64,000 bases of DNA from CAMAPP01 sp046153685 (GTDB lineage: Bacteria; Pseudomonadota; Alphaproteobacteria; CADEGL01), in NCBI GenBank assembly GCA_046153685.1, contig JBJXGH010000016.1, forward strand, positions 1-64,000. Direction: 5' to 3'. A program made the position numbers and the translations under genes. The notes under the pieces were generated by a model. It saw nothing but the letters and a program-made list of their open reading frames with translations. It was not told where the DNA came from and searched no databases. This document shows positions 1 to 8,303 of this stretch, one piece after another. Numbering within the stretch: position 1 is the stretch's first letter; the number at the start of each line of letters is the position of its first letter.

Positions 1-127
1 CGGCGACAATATCGCGATGGAGGTCGAGCTGATCGCGCCGATCGCGATGGACGAGGGCTTGCGCTTCGCCATCCGCGAGGGCGGCCGAACCGTCGGAGCA
101 GGCGTCGTTGCAAGCGTGATCAAGTAA
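1..127 (+). CDS. tuf: Elongation factor Tu, C-terminal end (partial)
   Basis: The window opens inside the gene; 41 codons remain, read in the frame starting at base 2 and ending at a TAA at 125-127. The tail contains GLRFAIREGGRTVGAGVV, the highly conserved end of EF-Tu domain 3. EF-Tu carries aminoacyl-tRNA to the ribosome as a GTP complex in the cytoplasm. Its place 64 bp before rpsJ is the usual str/S10 junction of Proteobacteria. Only the end is visible, so the nucleotide-binding domain cannot be judged. Confidence 0.95.
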   Translation, partial: GDNIAMEVELIAPIAMDEGLRFAIREGGRTVGAGVVASVIK

Positions 128-191
128 GACCGTTATTCAATAGCCAGTCGAACCGACAAGAACACGAGTCAAGGGACACACGGCGCCAATC

Positions 192-500
192 ATGGACAGC
201 CAGAATATCCGTATCCGGCTAAAGGCCTTCGATCATCGCGTGCTCGATCAATCGACGCGCGAGATCGTGAACACCGCGCGCCGGACCGGCGCGCGCGTGC
301 GCGGGCCGATTCCGTTGCCGACACGCTTCGAGCGCTTCACGGTCAATCGCTCGCCGCACGTCGACAAGAAGTCGCGCGAACAGTTCGAGATTCGCACCCA
401 TAAGCGTCTCTTGGACATCATTGATCCGACGCCGCAAACGGTGGACGCGCTGATGAAGCTCGACCTCGCCGCGGGCGTCGATGTCGAGATCAAGCTTTAA
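192..500 (+). CDS. rpsJ: 30S ribosomal protein S10
   Basis: 102 residues, the normal length. S10 sits in the 30S head and also serves as NusE in antitermination complexes. The N-terminus (NIRIRLKAFDHRVLDQS) and the loop GPIPLPTRFERFTVNRSPHV are standard S10. First gene of the S10 operon, 64 bp after tuf and 10 bp before rplC. No clear promoter was seen in the gap, so read-through from the str operon is possible. Confidence 0.98.
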   Translation: MDSQNIRIRLKAFDHRVLDQSTREIVNTARRTGARVRGPIPLPTRFERFTVNRSPHVDKKSREQFEIRTHKRLLDIIDPTPQTVDALMKLDLAAGVDVEIKL

Positions 501-510
501 GGACGATGCC

Positions 511-1245
511 ATGCGCACCGGGCTGATCGCAAAGAAGGTGGGAATGACGCGGGTGTTCGCCGAGGATGGCGCGCATATTCCCGTGACGGTGCTCATGGTC
601 GAGGGTCTGCAAGTCGTTGCCCGGCGCACGGCCGAGCAGGATGGCTACAACGCCGTTCAACTCGGCACCGGAACGCCGAAGATCAAGAACGTGAACAAGC
701 CCATGCGCGGGTACTTTGCGAAGTCGAAAGTCGAACCCAAGCGAAAGCTGATCGAATTTCGCGTCGCGCCCGATGCCCTTCTCGAAGTCGGTGCCGAGCT
801 TTCGGTGGAACATTTCCTGGCCGGCCAATTCGTCGATGTGACTGGCACGACCATCGGTAAGGGTTTTGCCGGCGTCATGAAGCGCCACCATTTCTCTGGG
901 CTCGAGGCCTCGCATGGCGTGTCCATCAGCCATCGCAGCCACGGTTCGACCGGCGGCCGCCAGGATCCCGGCAAGGTCTTCAAGAACAAGAAGATGGCCG
1001 GCCACATGGGCACGGTGCGCGTGACCACGCAGAATTTAAAGGTGGTTTCGACGGACGCGGCGCGTGGCCTCATTCTGGTCGAGGGCGCGGTTCCGGGTCA
1101 CGACGACGGCTACGTGACGATCAAGGACGCCGCCAAGCGCAAGCGCCCCAAGGACGTGCCGTATCCGGCGGCCGTCAAGTTGGCGGGCCCGGCCGCAGCC
1201 GCGGCCGCGACGCAAACATCCGAAGGGTCGGAGGCCAAGGGCTGA
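511..1245 (+). CDS. rplC: 50S ribosomal protein L3
   Basis: 244 residues from ATG 511. An in-frame ATG at 481 lies inside rpsJ and is rejected because the family begins MRTGLIAKKVGMTRVF. L3 binds 23S rRNA early in 50S assembly and reaches the peptidyl transferase centre through the loop near GGRQDPGKVFKNKKMAGHMG. The protein is longer than the roughly 210-residue E. coli form because of an alanine-rich tail after about residue 215. Its stop overlaps the rplD start by one base, so translation is probably coupled. Confidence 0.98.
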   Translation: MRTGLIAKKVGMTRVFAEDGAHIPVTVLMVEGLQVVARRTAEQDGYNAVQLGTGTPKIKNVNKPMRGYFAKSKVEPKRKLIEFRVAPDALLEVGAELSVEHFLAGQFVDVTGTTIGKGFAGVMKRHHFSGLEASHGVSISHRSHGSTGGRQDPGKVFKNKKMAGHMGTVRVTTQNLKVVSTDAARGLILVEGAVPGHDDGYVTIKDAAKRKRPKDVPYPAAVKLAGPAAAAAATQTSEGSEAKG

Positions 1246-1871
1246 TGGCGACATCTCATCCCGTCCTCGGTCTCGACGCCAAGGAGCTCGGGACCATCGA
1301 ATTGAACGAGGCCGTGTTCGGCGTCGCGCCGCGCAAGGATATCATTGCGCGCGTCATTAACTGGCAGCGTGCCAAGCGACGCTCGGGCACGCACAAGGCC
1401 AAGACCTTGCGCGAGGTGCAGGGCACGACCAAGAAGCCCCATGCCCAGAAGGGCACGGGCCGCGCGCGCCAAGGCAGCTTGCGCTCGCCGCAGTTCCGGG
1501 GCGGCGGTGCGGTGTTCGGTCCGCTCGTGCGCAGCCACGCGTTCGATCTGAATAAAAAGGTGCGCGCGCTCGGCCTCAGGGCGGCGCTATCGGCGAAACT
1601 CAAGGCCGGAAAACTCGTGGTGCTCGACTCGGCGAAACTCGAGGGCGGGAAAACTTCGGCGCTGGCCAAGGCCGTCGAGAAGCTCGGCTGGCGCTCCGCT
1701 CTGGTCATCGCCGGTCCGGAAGTCGACCTGAATTTCCGCCGCGCGGCCGCGAACATCCCGAATTTCGATGTCCTGCCCCAGCAGGGAGCGAATGTTTACG
1801 ACATCGTCCGCCGCGACATCCTCGTGCTCACGCGCGATGCGGTGAAGCATCTCGAGGCTCGACTCGCATGA
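1245..1871 (+). CDS. rplD: 50S ribosomal protein L4
   Basis: 208 residues, typical length. L4 lines the peptide exit tunnel; in E. coli it also represses its own operon, but no leader structure supporting that was recognised here. The tunnel loop is seen as KKPHAQKGTGRARQGSLRSP followed by QFRGGGAVFGP. It starts in a one-base overlap with rplC (TGATG) and ends in an ATGA overlap with rplW. Confidence 0.98.
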   Translation: MATSHPVLGLDAKELGTIELNEAVFGVAPRKDIIARVINWQRAKRRSGTHKAKTLREVQGTTKKPHAQKGTGRARQGSLRSPQFRGGGAVFGPLVRSHAFDLNKKVRALGLRAALSAKLKAGKLVVLDSAKLEGGKTSALAKAVEKLGWRSALVIAGPEVDLNFRRAAANIPNFDVLPQQGANVYDIVRRDILVLTRDAVKHLEARLA

Positions 1872-2197
1872 AGCGCCACAAGCACCACGCGGACAAGACC
1901 GCGCTTAGCCGTGAAACCATGCAGCGCATCATCGTCGCTCCGTTGATCACCGAGAAGGCGACTGCGGGCTCGGAATACGGCCAGGTCAGTTTCCGAGTCG
2001 CGATCGGCGCGAATAAGCACGAGATCAAGGCGGCGGTCGAAGGCCTTTTCGGCGTCAAGGTGACGGCCGTCAATACCATCACGCAGAAGGGCAAGCTCAA
2101 GCGCACGCGCGGCCGGATCGGCAAGCGCAGCGATGCGAAAAAGGCGATCGTGACTCTGGCCGAAGGCCAGACGATCGACGTGACGACGGGGATCTAG
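1868..2197 (+). CDS. rplW: 50S ribosomal protein L23
   Basis: 109 residues. L23 sits at the tunnel exit and is the docking site for trigger factor and SRP. The core IIVAPLITEKAT and the segment KHEIKAAVEGLFGVKVTAVN are standard. The ATG at 1868 overlaps the rplD stop (ATGA). An alternative start at 1919 (MQRIIVAP) would remove a basic 17-residue leader; the overlap favours 1868 but the choice is not certain. Confidence 0.97.
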   Translation: MKRHKHHADKTALSRETMQRIIVAPLITEKATAGSEYGQVSFRVAIGANKHEIKAAVEGLFGVKVTAVNTITQKGKLKRTRGRIGKRSDAKKAIVTLAEGQTIDVTTGI

Positions 2198-2200
2198 GCA

Positions 2201-3031
2201 ATGGCCCTTAGAACGTACAAACCGGTTACGCCCTCGCTGCGCGGGCTCGTGCTTATCGACCGAGCGGAGCTGTGGAAGGGCGGTCCCGTCAAGGCATTGA
2301 CGAGCGGCAAGAGCAAATCGGGCGGGCGCAATGCCAATGGCCGCATCACCATGCGGCGCGTGGGCGGCGGTCATAAGCAACGCCTGCGGAACGTTGATTT
2401 CAAGCGGCGCAAGTTCGACATGTCGGCGACGGTCGAGCGGATCGAATACGATCCCAACCGCTCGGGTTTCATTGCCCTCATCAAGTACGAAGACGGCGAA
2501 CAGGCCTACATCCTGGCTCCACAGCGCCTCGCCATCGGCGATAAGGTGATTTCGGGTGAACGCGCGGACATCAAGCCGGGCAATGCGATGCCGTTGAAGA
2601 ACATCCCGGTCGGCACGATCGTGCACAATATCGAGATGAAGCCGGGTGCCGGCGGTCAGCTCGCGCGCGCCGCGGGCGCCTATGTGCAGCTCGTCGGCCG
2701 CGATATGGGCAATGCGCTCATTCGCTTGAGTTCGGGCGAGATACGCCTGGTGCGCGGGGATTGCATGGCGACCATCGGCGCCGTATCCAATCCCGACAAC
2801 GCCAATGTCAAGATCGGCAAGGCGGGCCGCTCGCGCTGGATGGGCAAGCGCCCTTCCGTCCGCGGCACCGCCATGAACCCGGTCGATCATCCCCACGGTG
2901 GCGGCGAAGGCCGCACCAAGGGTGGACGTCACCCGGTGACGCCATGGGGCAAGCCGACCAAGGGCTATCGTACTCGCAAGCGCACGAAGCCCTCCGATTC
3001 GATGATTGTTCGTCGTCGGCACGCGAAGTAA
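2201..3031 (+). CDS. rplB: 50S ribosomal protein L2
   Basis: 276 residues, full length. L2 is needed for subunit association and peptidyl transferase activity. The conserved region around VRGTAMNPVDHPHGGGEG carries the histidine of the active-site neighbourhood, and the C-terminus (KRTKPSDSMIVRRR) is normal. It lies 3 bp after rplW and 12 bp before rpsS. Confidence 0.99.
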   Translation: MALRTYKPVTPSLRGLVLIDRAELWKGGPVKALTSGKSKSGGRNANGRITMRRVGGGHKQRLRNVDFKRRKFDMSATVERIEYDPNRSGFIALIKYEDGEQAYILAPQRLAIGDKVISGERADIKPGNAMPLKNIPVGTIVHNIEMKPGAGGQLARAAGAYVQLVGRDMGNALIRLSSGEIRLVRGDCMATIGAVSNPDNANVKIGKAGRSRWMGKRPSVRGTAMNPVDHPHGGGEGRTKGGRHPVTPWGKPTKGYRTRKRTKPSDSMIVRRRHAK

Positions 3032-3043
3032 GGGAGAGAGCAG

Positions 3044-3352
3044 GTGACTCGCTCGGTTTGGAAAGGCCCGTTCGTCGATGGCTATCTGCTCAAAAAGGCA
3101 GAAAAGGCCCGGCAGAGCACGCGCAACGACGTCATCAAGACTTGGTCGCGCCGCTCGACGATTCTGCCGCAATTCGTCGGCCTGACCTTCGGCGTGCATA
3201 ACGGTCAGAAATTCATCCCGGTTCTAGTGACCGAGAACATGGTTGGTCACAAACTCGGCGAGTTCTCGCCGACCCGCCAGTTCCATGGCCATACGGCGGT
3301 GGGCGGCGGCAGCGGCGATCGTAAGGCAAAGCGCGAAGGCGCCGGCGCATGA
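3044..3352 (+). CDS. rpsS: 30S ribosomal protein S19
   Basis: 102 residues. S19 forms a head complex with S13 and contacts the A-site region. It starts with GTG at 3044, preceded by a purine-rich GGGAGAGAG ribosome-binding stretch. The body TRSVWKGPFVDGYLLKKAEK and the segment KLGEFSPTRQFHGH are typical. Its stop overlaps the rplV start by four bases. Confidence 0.98.
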   Translation: MTRSVWKGPFVDGYLLKKAEKARQSTRNDVIKTWSRRSTILPQFVGLTFGVHNGQKFIPVLVTENMVGHKLGEFSPTRQFHGHTAVGGGSGDRKAKREGAGA

Positions 3353-3729
3353 GCAAGCCCAAAACCGTGCGCGCACTCAAAGACAACGAGGCGCGCGCCC
3401 AATTGAAGGCGGTGCGCACGAGCCCGCGCAAGTTGAACCTCGTCGCGCAAACGATACGCGGCAAGAAGGTCCAGCAGGCGTTGCACGACCTGGCATTCTC
3501 GAAGCGCCGCATTGCCGGTCAGGTGAAAAAGACGCTCGAATCCGCCGTGGCGAACGCCGAAAATAATCACCAGCTCGACGTCGATAAGCTCGTCGTCTCG
3601 GAAGCCAGCGTGGGCCGGGGTATCGTGATGCGGCGCTTTCACGCCCGCGGCCGCGGGCGTTCGGCAAGTATCGAGAAGTTTTTCAGCCATTTGACCATCG
3701 TGGTCCGCGAACGCGGGGAGACGGCCTAA
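3349..3729 (+). CDS. rplV: 50S ribosomal protein L22
   Basis: 126 residues, slightly longer than the E. coli form at the N-terminus. L22 contributes a beta hairpin to the exit tunnel, here around VGRGIVMRRFHARGRGRS. The core VRTSPRKLNLVAQTIRGKKV is standard. It begins in an ATGA overlap with rpsS and its TAA shares one base with the rpsC ATG. Confidence 0.98.
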   Translation: MSKPKTVRALKDNEARAQLKAVRTSPRKLNLVAQTIRGKKVQQALHDLAFSKRRIAGQVKKTLESAVANAENNHQLDVDKLVVSEASVGRGIVMRRFHARGRGRSASIEKFFSHLTIVVRERGETA

Positions 3730-4424
3730 TGGGCCAAAAGGTAAATCCGATCGGCTTGCGCCTCGGCATCAACCGCACGTGGGACTCGCGCTGGTTCGCG
3801 GGCGACGCCTACGCGGCACTCCTGCACGAGGACATCCGATTGCGCGGCTATTTGTTCGGCCGCCTCAGCCAGGCCAGCGTTTCGCGCATCGTCATCGAGC
3901 GGCCGGCGAAGAAGGCACGGATCACCATTCACACCGCGCGCCCCGGCGTCGTCATCGGCAAGAAGGGTGCGGATATCGAGAAGCTGCGCACCGACCTGTC
4001 GAAGATGACGGGCAGCGAAGTCGCGCTTAATATTGTCGAAATTCGCAAGCCGGAACTCGATTCGCGCCTGGTTGCGGAAAATATCGCCCAACAGCTCGAG
4101 CGTCGCGTGGCGTTCCGCCGCGCGATGAAGCGCGCGGTCCAGTCGGCGATGCGCCTCGGCGCCGAGGGCATCCGGATCACCTGCGCAGGCCGCTTGGGTG
4201 GCACCGAAATCGCGCGCGTGGAGTGGTACCGCGAAGGCCGCGTGCCTCTTCATACCCTGCGCGCGGATGTCGATTTCGGCACCGCGACCGCGCGCACGAC
4301 CTACGGTACATGCGGCGTCAAGGTTTGGATCTTCAAGGGCGAAATTCTCGCTCACGATCCGATGGCCCAGGACAAGCGCCTCGGCGACCAACAGCCGTCC
4401 ACCAGCCGACCGTCGGCAGCTTGA
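3729..4424 (+). CDS. rpsC: 30S ribosomal protein S3
   Basis: 231 residues. S3 forms part of the mRNA entry tunnel. The N-terminus MGQKVNPIGLRLGINRTWDS and the KH-domain motif VVIGKKGADIEKL are diagnostic. The C-terminal half carries the TYGTCGVKVWIFKGEIL segment. The start overlaps the rplV stop by one base; 32 bp separate it from rplP. Confidence 0.98.
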   Translation: MGQKVNPIGLRLGINRTWDSRWFAGDAYAALLHEDIRLRGYLFGRLSQASVSRIVIERPAKKARITIHTARPGVVIGKKGADIEKLRTDLSKMTGSEVALNIVEIRKPELDSRLVAENIAQQLERRVAFRRAMKRAVQSAMRLGAEGIRITCAGRLGGTEIARVEWYREGRVPLHTLRADVDFGTATARTTYGTCGVKVWIFKGEILAHDPMAQDKRLGDQQPSTSRPSAA

Positions 4425-4456
4425 GCCCATAGCAGTCAAAGACCAGAGCCAACACC

Positions 4457-4873
4457 ATGCTGCAGCCTGTCCGCACCAAGTATCGCAAGGCCCACAAGGG
4501 CCGAATTCACGGCGCCGCCAAGGGCGCCACGACGCTTCACTTCGGCGCCTACGGCCTGAAGGCGATGGAAGCCGGCCGGCTGACCGCGCGCCAGATCGAG
4601 GCCGCCCGCCGCGCCGTCACGCGCCACATGAAGCGCACGGGCCGAATCTGGATTCGTATCTTTCCGGACGTTCCGGTATCGACCAAGCCGGCCGAAGTGC
4701 GCATGGGTTCGGGCAAGGGTTCGCCCGAGTTCTGGATCGCGCGCGTCAAGGCGGGGCGAATCATGTTCGAAATCGACGGCATCCCGAAGGATTTGGCGAT
4801 GGAATCGCTGACCCTCGCGGGCTCGAAGCTGCCGATCTTGACCCGCATCGTGCAGCGCATGGGTGAGGAGTAG
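4457..4873 (+). CDS. rplP: 50S ribosomal protein L16
   Basis: 138 residues, standard length. L16 organises the A site of the large subunit. It opens MLQPVRTKYRKAHKGRIHG and contains the conserved arginine-rich stretch RTGRIWIRIFPDVPVSTKPA and the GSGKGSPEFWIARVK segment. Seven bases separate it from rpmC. Confidence 0.98.
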   Translation: MLQPVRTKYRKAHKGRIHGAAKGATTLHFGAYGLKAMEAGRLTARQIEAARRAVTRHMKRTGRIWIRIFPDVPVSTKPAEVRMGSGKGSPEFWIARVKAGRIMFEIDGIPKDLAMESLTLAGSKLPILTRIVQRMGEE

Positions 4874-4880
4874 GAACGCC

Positions 4881-5072
4881 ATGAAACCCTCCGACGTGCG
4901 TGCATTGAGCGAAGACCAGGTGACCGAGAAGCTCGGCGAGCTCCAGAAGGAAGCGTTTAACCTGCGCTTCCAGCGGGCCAGCGGACAACTTGCCAACACG
5001 GCGCGCGTGCGCCTCGTGCGGCGCGACATCGCGCGCTTGAAGACCACGATCGCCCAGCGCCAGGCGAAGTAG
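4881..5072 (+). CDS. rpmC: 50S ribosomal protein L29
   Basis: 63 residues from ATG 4881. An upstream in-frame start at 4863 would lie inside rplP and add a non-conserved leader, so it is rejected. L29 lies next to L23 at the tunnel exit. The helical pattern with KEAFNLRFQRASGQLANTAR is the family signature. It is followed by rpsQ after 9 bp. Confidence 0.97.
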   Translation: MKPSDVRALSEDQVTEKLGELQKEAFNLRFQRASGQLANTARVRLVRRDIARLKTTIAQRQAK

Positions 5073-5081
5073 GGGACGGAT

Positions 5082-5333
5082 ATGCCGAAACGCGTGCTGC
5101 AAGGAACGGTCACGAGCACCGCCGCGATGAAGACCGTAACGGTCAAAGTCGAGCGGCGGATCAAGCATGCCGTTTACAAGAAATACATCGTACGCTCGAA
5201 GAAGTACCTGGCGCACGACGAGGACAATGCCTGCAAGGTGGGCGACAAGGTGCGCATTCGCGAATGCCGGCCGTTGTCCAAGCGCAAGCGTTGGGAAGTC
5301 CTGGACGAAGCCGCCGCCACGGCGAAAGCCTGA
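5082..5333 (+). CDS. rpsQ: 30S ribosomal protein S17
   Basis: 83 residues. S17 is an OB-fold primary binder of 16S rRNA. The opening MPKRVLQGTVTSTAAMKTV and the core YKKYIVRSKKYLAHDE are normal, followed by GDKVRIRECRPLSKRKRW. A 26-bp gap containing a GGAG-like site precedes rplN. Confidence 0.98.
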   Translation: MPKRVLQGTVTSTAAMKTVTVKVERRIKHAVYKKYIVRSKKYLAHDEDNACKVGDKVRIRECRPLSKRKRWEVLDEAAATAKA

Positions 5334-5359
5334 GTGGGCTGGCGGGTAAGGAGTAGGAC

Positions 5360-5728
5360 ATGATTAGCGCGCAGACAAATCTGGACGTGGCCGACAATTC
5401 GGGTGCGCGACGCGTCGAGTGCATCAAGGTGCTTGGCGGCTCCAAGCGCAAGAACGCCTCGATTGGCGACATCATCGTCGTCTCGATCAAGGAGGCGATT
5501 CCGCGCGGACGCGTCAAAAAGGGCGACGTGCATCGCGCGGTGATCGTGCGCACGGCCAAGGAATTCTATCGTAACGACGGCAGCGCCATCCGCTTCGATC
5601 GCAATGCGGCGGTGTTGATCGACAAGCAGGGCGAGCCCATCGGCACGCGCATCTTCGGGCCCGTGACGCGCGAACTACGCGGGCGCAATTTCCTCAAGAT
5701 CATTTCGCTGGCTCCCGAGGTGCTGTAA
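5360..5728 (+). CDS. rplN: 50S ribosomal protein L14
   Basis: 122 residues, the invariant length of the family. L14 lies at the subunit interface and binds the ribosome silencing factor RsfS. It begins MISAQTNLDVADNSGARRVE and ends FLKIISLAPEVL, both typical. It is the first gene of the classical spc cluster, but no separate promoter was recognised in the short upstream gap. Confidence 0.98.
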   Translation: MISAQTNLDVADNSGARRVECIKVLGGSKRKNASIGDIIVVSIKEAIPRGRVKKGDVHRAVIVRTAKEFYRNDGSAIRFDRNAAVLIDKQGEPIGTRIFGPVTRELRGRNFLKIISLAPEVL

Positions 5729-5735
5729 GACCGCC

Positions 5736-6059
5736 ATGCGCAACAAAATGAAGATCAGGAAAGGCGACACGGTCATCGTGATCGCCGGTAAGGACAAGGG
5801 AAAGCGCGGCGCGGTGTTGCGGGCGATTCCGGCGGATCGGCGCGTGGTGGTGCAGGGCGTGAACGTCGTAAAGCGCCATACCAAGCCGAGTGCGGCCACC
5901 CCCGGCGGTATTGTCGAGCGGGAAGCCTCGGTTCACGTGTCCAATGTGGCGATCGCCGATCCCAAGACCGACAAGCCGACCCGCGTCGGAATCAAGAGAC
6001 TCGAAGACGGCACCCGTACGCGCATAGCCAAGCGCTCGGGCGAAGTCATCGATCGGTAG
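5736..6059 (+). CDS. rplX: 50S ribosomal protein L24
   Basis: 107 residues from ATG 5736; a start at 5748 (MKIRKGDTVIVIAGKDKGK) is equally common in the family and would remove four residues. L24 starts 50S assembly near the tunnel exit. The KOW motif GDTVIVIAGKDKGKRGAVL is present near the N-terminus. It lies 7 bp after rplN and 11 bp before rplE. Confidence 0.97.
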   Translation: MRNKMKIRKGDTVIVIAGKDKGKRGAVLRAIPADRRVVVQGVNVVKRHTKPSAATPGGIVEREASVHVSNVAIADPKTDKPTRVGIKRLEDGTRTRIAKRSGEVIDR

Positions 6060-6070
6060 GCGAGGGAAAG

Positions 6071-6613
6071 ATGGCCGCACGATTGCGCGAACACTACGAA
6101 ACCACGGTCAAGCCGGCTCTGACCAAGGAGTTCGGCTATAAAAACACGTTTCAAACGCCGCGCATCGAGAAGGTCGTGGTCAATATGGGCGTGGGCGAGG
6201 TGGTCAACGATTCGAAGAAGATCGAGACCGCAGCCAAGCAGCTCGCGTTGATCACGGGCCAAAAGCCCCAACTCATTGCGTCGAAGAAGGCCATCGCCGT
6301 ATTCAAGCTGCGCAAGGGCCTCAGGATCGGCGCCAAGGTGACTTTGCGGCGCGAGCGCATGTACGAATTTCTCGACCGCTTGGTGAATGTCGCCCTGCCC
6401 CGCGTGCGCGATTTTCGCGGCCTGTCGGCCAAGAGTTTCGACGGCCGCGGTAACTTTGCGATGGGCCTCAAGGAGCAGATCGTGTTTCCGGAAATCGACT
6501 ACGACTCGATCGACGAGATTCGGGGCATGGACGTGATCATTGTGACCTCGGCCCGCACGGACAAGGAGGCGCTCGCCCTCCTCAAGGGCTTTAATTTTCC
6601 TTTCGCCAATTGA
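6071..6613 (+). CDS. rplE: 50S ribosomal protein L5
   Basis: 180 residues, the standard length. L5 binds 5S rRNA and the P-site tRNA. Conserved parts include KVVVNMGVGEVVNDSKKIE, the ITGQKPQLIASKKAIAVFKL stretch and the C-terminal MDVIIVTSARTDKEA. It is separated from rpsN by 29 bp. Confidence 0.98.
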   Translation: MAARLREHYETTVKPALTKEFGYKNTFQTPRIEKVVVNMGVGEVVNDSKKIETAAKQLALITGQKPQLIASKKAIAVFKLRKGLRIGAKVTLRRERMYEFLDRLVNVALPRVRDFRGLSAKSFDGRGNFAMGLKEQIVFPEIDYDSIDEIRGMDVIIVTSARTDKEALALLKGFNFPFAN

Positions 6614-6642
6614 GCGAATAGGCGCGGAGAACAGGCAAGGAC

Positions 6643-6948
6643 ATGGCAAAAACCAGCTTCATCGAGCGCAACAAGAAGCGCGAGAAAATGGTCGTGCGCT
6701 TCGCGGCCCGGCGCAAGGCGCTGAAGGCGCTCGCGAACGACGAATCGCTGTCGATGAACGAGCGGTTCGAGGCGCGACTCAGGCTCGCCAAATTGCCGCG
6801 CAACGGTTCCCGCACGCGCGTGCGGCTGTTGTGCGAGTTGACCGGGCGGTCGCGCGGCAATTACCGCAAGTTCAAGCTGTCGCGCATCAAGTTGCGCGAG
6901 CTGGCCAATAACGGCCTGGTGCCGGGCATCGTGAAGTCGAGCTGGTGA
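6643..6948 (+). CDS. rpsN: 30S ribosomal protein S14
   Basis: 101 residues, the long zinc-independent form: the paired cysteines of the short zinc form are absent and a single Cys is left in LLCELTGRSRGNYRKF. S14 is a late-assembling 30S head protein. The N-terminus MAKTSFIERNKKREKMV and C-terminus GLVPGIVKSSW are typical of Alphaproteobacteria. Confidence 0.98.
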   Translation: MAKTSFIERNKKREKMVVRFAARRKALKALANDESLSMNERFEARLRLAKLPRNGSRTRVRLLCELTGRSRGNYRKFKLSRIKLRELANNGLVPGIVKSSW

Positions 6949-6958
6949 GGCAAACGAG

Positions 6959-7348
6959 ATGCTGACCGACCCCTTGGCCGATCTGTTGACGCGCATCCGC
7001 AATGGGCAGCGTTCGCGCAAGGCGGTGGTGAATTCGCCGCCGTCGAAGATGCGCGAGCGGGTGCTCGATGTGCTGAAGCGCGAGGGTTACATCCGCGGCT
7101 ACAGTCGCGTCGAGGGCGAAGCCGATTCGCTGCGCATCGAACTTAAGTACCATCAGGGCGAGCCGGTGATTCGCGAAATCGGCCGCATCTCGCGCCCTGG
7201 CCGCAAGGTGTATTCGGACATCAAGTCGTTGCCGCGCATCCACGGCGGTCTCGGCATCGCCATTCTTTCGACCCCTAAGGGCGTCATGTCCGACGGCGAG
7301 GCGCGCGCCGCCAATGTTGGCGGCGAAGTGCTCTGCCGCGTGTTCTGA
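6959..7348 (+). CDS. rpsH: 30S ribosomal protein S8
   Basis: 129 residues. S8 binds the central domain of 16S rRNA; in E. coli it also represses spc operon translation. It begins MLTDPLADLLTRIRNGQRS and ends with the conserved STPKGVMSDGEARAANVGGE block. It lies 10 bp after rpsN and 17 bp before rplF. Confidence 0.98.
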   Translation: MLTDPLADLLTRIRNGQRSRKAVVNSPPSKMRERVLDVLKREGYIRGYSRVEGEADSLRIELKYHQGEPVIREIGRISRPGRKVYSDIKSLPRIHGGLGIAILSTPKGVMSDGEARAANVGGEVLCRVF

Positions 7349-7365
7349 GATCGAAGGAGACAGTC

Positions 7366-7899
7366 GTGTCGCGCGTCGGCCGTAATCCGGTTACCATTCC
7401 CAAGGGCGTCGAGGTTCAACTCGTCGGTCAAATTCTCACGGTCAAGAGCAAGGCCGGTGAGAAGCGCGTCGATTTGCCCGTCGAAATCGAAGCCAAGATC
7501 GAGGACGGCAAGATCGTGCTGAACCCGCGCACGCCGGATCAGCAAGGCAAGACGCTGTGGGGCACGACGCGGAGCCTGCTTCAAGGCACGGTACGCGGCT
7601 TGGCCGATCCGTTTAAGGTGAGCCTCGAGATCAACGGCGTTGGCTACCGTGCCGCGGTGGATAAGAACGAGCTGGCTCTTCAACTCGGCTACAGTCACGA
7701 CGTGCGCTTCGCGATTCCACAAGGCATCACTATCCAGTGCGAAAAACCGACATTGGTGCACATCACCGGCTCGGATAAGCAACAGGTCGGCCAGGTGGCG
7801 GCGAAGATTCGCGGTTACCGCAAGCCCGAACCCTATAAAGGCAAGGGTATCCGCTACGTCGGCGAAATCGTTCGCCACAAAGAAGGCAAGAAGAAGTAG
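7366..7899 (+). CDS. rplF: 50S ribosomal protein L6
   Basis: 177 residues, standard. L6 lies near the sarcin-ricin loop and the factor-binding site. The start codon is GTG at 7366 with GAAGGAGA upstream. It opens SRVGRNPVTIPKGVEV and closes with EPYKGKGIRYVGEIV and a lysine-rich tail, all typical of the family. Confidence 0.98.
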   Translation: MSRVGRNPVTIPKGVEVQLVGQILTVKSKAGEKRVDLPVEIEAKIEDGKIVLNPRTPDQQGKTLWGTTRSLLQGTVRGLADPFKVSLEINGVGYRAAVDKNELALQLGYSHDVRFAIPQGITIQCEKPTLVHITGSDKQQVGQVAAKIRGYRKPEPYKGKGIRYVGEIVRHKEGKKK

Positions 7900-7907
7900 G
7901 TTCGGTC

Positions 7908-8270
7908 ATGCTGAAACCCGACGAAAAATTCGCACGCCGGCGCGCGCGCACGCGCCATCAGGTGCGCGCGGCGGCGGGCAACCGCCCGCGCCTTTCGGTG
8001 TTCCGTTCGTCCAAGCATATCTACGCTCAGATCATCGACGATCGGCGCGGCTGTACCCTTGCGTCGGCGTCCTCGCTCGACGGGGCGTTCAAGGTCGACA
8101 TGACCAAGGGTACGGACAAGGCTGCCGCCGCGGCGGTCGGCAAGCTGATCGCTATCCGTGCGCTTGAAAAGGGCGTGAAGGAAGTCGTGTTTGATCGCGG
8201 CGCCTATCTCTACCATGGTCGCGTGAAGGCGCTTGCCGACGGCGCGCGCGAAGCCGGTTTGTCGTTCTAA
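7908..8270 (+). CDS. rplR: 50S ribosomal protein L18
   Basis: 120 residues. L18 binds 5S rRNA together with L5 and L25. The arginine-rich N-terminus and the core RPRLSVFRSSKHIYAQIIDD are family hallmarks, as is the end ADGAREAGLSF. It is followed by rpsE after 33 bp. Confidence 0.98.
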   Translation: MLKPDEKFARRRARTRHQVRAAAGNRPRLSVFRSSKHIYAQIIDDRRGCTLASASSLDGAFKVDMTKGTDKAAAAAVGKLIAIRALEKGVKEVVFDRGAYLYHGRVKALADGAREAGLSF

Positions 8271-8303
8271 CCCAAGCTCCAATCAGCCCAAGGTCCAATT
8301 CAT